Shown here in pieces: positions 62,079 through 64,000 of a stretch of DNA of 64,000 nt. This stretch comes from Bryobacterales bacterium (lineage in GTDB: Bacteria; Acidobacteriota; Terriglobia; Bryobacterales; Bryobacteraceae): contig JADZBH010000044.1 in the NCBI GenBank assembly GCA_020852175.1, positions 31,208 through 95,207 on the forward strand, given 5' to 3'. How positions within the stretch are numbered: position 1 is the first letter of the stretch; each line of letters begins with the position of its first letter. A program made the translations under genes and the position numbers. The notes under the pieces are model-generated. The model made no database searches. It had not been told where the DNA came from and worked only from the letters and a program-made list of their open reading frames with translations.

Positions 62079-63968
62079 TTAATTGCCGGCCTTGGCATTC
62101 AGCTTGTGATAGACCGACAGGGCCAGCAGCGGGAACGAGTCGCGGTACAGATGATATTTGAGGTAGAACACCTTGGGGAAACCTGTGCCGGTGGTCAGTT
62201 CCTCCTGCCAGCGGCCGTCGGCCCCCTGGGTTTCCAGCAGGAACTCGATTCCCTTGCGTACGCTGAGGCTGCCGGTGTCGCCGGAGGCCATCAGGCCCAG
62301 CAGCGCCCACGCCGTTTGCGAAGCCGAACTGGCCGCCTCGACGAAGGTGTTTTTCTCATAGCTGGCGCAGCTTTCGCCCCAGCCGCCGTCGGCGTTCTGA
62401 ACCGAGCGAAGCCATTCGCCGGCGCGCAGCACGGGGGCCTCGCGGTCGCTGTAGCCCGCCGCACGGAGCCCGCGCAGCGCTAGGAACGTGCCGTAAATGT
62501 AGTCCACGCCCCAGCGGCCATACCAGCTTCCGTCCTGCTCCTGCGTCCGCAACAGATATTGCAGACCGCGCCGCAGAGCCGGGTGATTCCGCGGCACGCC
62601 GCAGGTGGCCAGAGCTTCCATCACGCGTCCGGTAATGTCGGGACAGGTGGGATCGAGCATGGCGTTATGGTCGGCGAAGGGAACGTCGCTCAATACCTCC
62701 CAGTTGTTGTCCACGTCGAACGCCGCCCAGCCGCCGTCCCGCGATTGCATGGCCAGCAGCCAGCGCGTGGCGCGTTCCATGGTCTTGCGCTGCTTTTCCG
62801 TTTGCGCGCTCTTGGCGTGATGCAGGGCCAGCAGCACCATGGCGGTGTCGTCGATGTCGGGATAATACTCGTTGGCGAACTCGAAATACCAGCCCGAAGG
62901 CTCCACGTCGGGACGCTTGATGCTCCAGTCGCCCTTGCGCCGCACCTCTTTGGTCAGCATCCAGGTGGCCGCGTTTTCCAGCACGGGCTGCGGCGCCACG
63001 CCGCTTTCGCCCATGGCGTAAGTGAGAATGGCCGTGTCCCAGACCGGCGAAAAACAGGGTTGGAAGAAGAAGCCGCGCTCGTCGTCCACCATCAACTGGT
63101 TGAACTGGCGCAGCGCTTCCACGCGATCCGGATGATCCTCGCCATAGCCCAACACGTCGAAGGCCATGATGGCGTACATCATGGGCGGGTAGATGGCGCC
63201 CAGGCCGTCGGAATAGCGGGTGCGTTCCACCGTCCAGGCTTCACACTGGCGGATGGCCTTGCGGCGCAGCGTCTTGGAACCGTAGCGCTCCCACACCTTC
63301 AGCGCCGCGTCCACCGTAAGGAAGAAGTTGCGCCAACTGAGCAGGCCCGCGCCGTTGATGAACCGCGCCGGCGTGTCCGGTCCCCAGAGTTCCCGTAAAT
63401 CGAAACCTTCCGGCACCGGGCGCATGGGATTGGCCGCGTGCACGATGGCGAGCGGAATCACGATGGCGCGCGTCCAGGACGACATCTCATAAATCAGGTT
63501 GCCGAACAGAATCAATTCGGGCGGCACCGTGGGCGCGTACTCGCGCGGGTAGAGCCCGAACAGGCTCAGGTTCAGCTTCACATAGCTGTTGGCCTTTTGA
63601 ATGCCGCCGCGATCGAGAATGCACTTCCGCGCCCGCGCCATGCGCTCGTCGGCGGCCGGCGTGCCGCACAACTTCAGCGCGAAGTAGGCTTTCACCGTGG
63701 CGCTGATCTCGGTGGGGCCGCCGGAATAAATGTTGAATCCGCCGTCGGGCAACTGCCGTTCCAGGATGGAAGCGGCGGCGCGTTGAATCCGCGCCTTCTC
63801 CGGAGGATTCCACACGCCGTTCACGGGCGGATGGAGCCAGAGTTGCAACAGAATATAATCGGATTCCAGTGTACTGTCCGCCGTCAGGTCACCCCACCAG
63901 TACCCATCGGCGTGCTGTGCCGCGGAAAGCGAGCGAACCGCTTTCCGGATCGCCCCTTCACAGTTCAT
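62079..63968 (-). CDS. shc: Squalene-hopene cyclase
   Basis: 629 residues. The acid motif DIDDTA (371-376) initiates cyclisation, and several QW-type repeats (QLPDGGFNIYSGG, QSRDGGWAAFD, QEQDGSWYGRWG, QNADGGWGES, QGADGRW) define the double alpha-barrel. It is a monotopic membrane enzyme turning squalene into hopene. LESDYILLQLWL near the N-terminus shows nearly the whole first barrel domain is present. The frame stays open from the ATG to the window edge, so a start further upstream cannot be excluded. First visible gene of the hopanoid operon. Confidence 0.95.
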   Translation of the reverse strand: MNCEGAIRKAVRSLSAAQHADGYWWGDLTADSTLESDYILLQLWLHPPVNGVWNPPEKARIQRAAASILERQLPDGGFNIYSGGPTEISATVKAYFALKLCGTPAADERMARARKCILDRGGIQKANSYVKLNLSLFGLYPREYAPTVPPELILFGNLIYEMSSWTRAIVIPLAIVHAANPMRPVPEGFDLRELWGPDTPARFINGAGLLSWRNFFLTVDAALKVWERYGSKTLRRKAIRQCEAWTVERTRYSDGLGAIYPPMMYAIMAFDVLGYGEDHPDRVEALRQFNQLMVDDERGFFFQPCFSPVWDTAILTYAMGESGVAPQPVLENAATWMLTKEVRRKGDWSIKRPDVEPSGWYFEFANEYYPDIDDTAMVLLALHHAKSAQTEKQRKTMERATRWLLAMQSRDGGWAAFDVDNNWEVLSDVPFADHNAMLDPTCPDITGRVMEALATCGVPRNHPALRRGLQYLLRTQEQDGSWYGRWGVDYIYGTFLALRGLRAAGYSDREAPVLRAGEWLRSVQNADGGWGESCASYEKNTFVEAASSASQTAWALLGLMASGDTGSLSVRKGIEFLLETQGADGRWQEELTTGTGFPKVFYLKYHLYRDSFPLLALSVYHKLNAKAGN

Positions 63969-64000
63969 GTGCAGGGATTGAGCCAGTTGTAAGCCGGTAC

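Overview
This is a high-G+C, densely coding bacterial chromosome segment, most likely from an acidobacterium of the Solibacter/Bryobacter type. The evidence is a combination of features: an Oar-like TonB-dependent receptor with an N-terminal carboxypeptidase-regulatory-like domain, a VWFA-related protein of the Acidobacteria-expanded type, many Tat-exported enzymes, a hopanoid cluster (shc, hpnA, hpnG, hpnC, hpnD), PEP-CTERM protein sorting and Gram-negative LPS heptosyltransferases. No rRNA, tRNA, CRISPR array, integrase or transposase was recognised. Taxonomy is inferred from gene content only.

Layout. 1-6.2 kb: start of a secreted protein (leaves the window), polyphosphate kinase 2, and a TonB-dependent receptor behind a GntR/UTRA regulator that has a near-consensus promoter. 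6.2-14.4 kb: BlaI-like regulator, YhaM-like nuclease and SurA-like chaperone on the minus strand, truA on the plus strand, then phyH-hldC-mfd on the minus strand. 14.5-17.5 kb: plus-strand LPS-core cluster (waaF, an RfaE-like fragment protein, waaC, a membrane methyltransferase). 17.5-23.5 kb: minus-strand genes for Tat-exported enolase-superfamily and aldo/keto reductase enzymes, a HipA-like kinase fold, a histone-H1-like protein and a lytic transglycosylase lipoprotein. 23.7-26.1 kb: a compact restriction-modification insert (GIY-YIG endonuclease, C5 methyltransferase, Vsr) bounded by a perfect 63-bp direct repeat; the right copy is the 3' end of the neighbouring secreted-hydrolase gene. 26.0-31.8 kb: secreted hydrolase-like protein, GT39 membrane glycosyltransferase, D-threonine-aldolase-like enzyme and a Tat-exported protein of unknown function. 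31.8-32.4 kb: no protein gene, but two terminator-ended plus-strand structured-RNA candidates. 32.4-33.9 kb: small zinc-ribbon protein, degenerate receiver domain, exported hypothetical.

34.3-37.5 kb: zwf-opcA-pgl, the oxidative pentose phosphate entry operon with overlapping genes. 37.5-42.0 kb: J-domain membrane protein, VWFA-related protein, Tat aldo/keto reductase and PEP-CTERM protein. 42.3-48.6 kb: lysS, a LolC/E-type permease, asnB and a GT39/ArnT-like transferase as one minus-strand run. 48.6-56.6 kb: GT2 glycosyltransferase, NAD-type isocitrate dehydrogenase (minus), then purH, an unknown membrane-anchored protein, quinone oxidoreductase, M24 peptidase, accB and accC. 56.6-64 kb: hopanoid operon in the order shc-hpnA-hpnG-MDR-MDR-hpnC-hpnD, with two zinc dehydrogenases embedded between the side-chain gene hpnG and the squalene-synthesis pair; hpnE and hpnH are not in the window.

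The items most worth following are the R-M insert with its long target duplication, the paired non-coding RNA candidates, and the two dehydrogenases inside the hopanoid operon.
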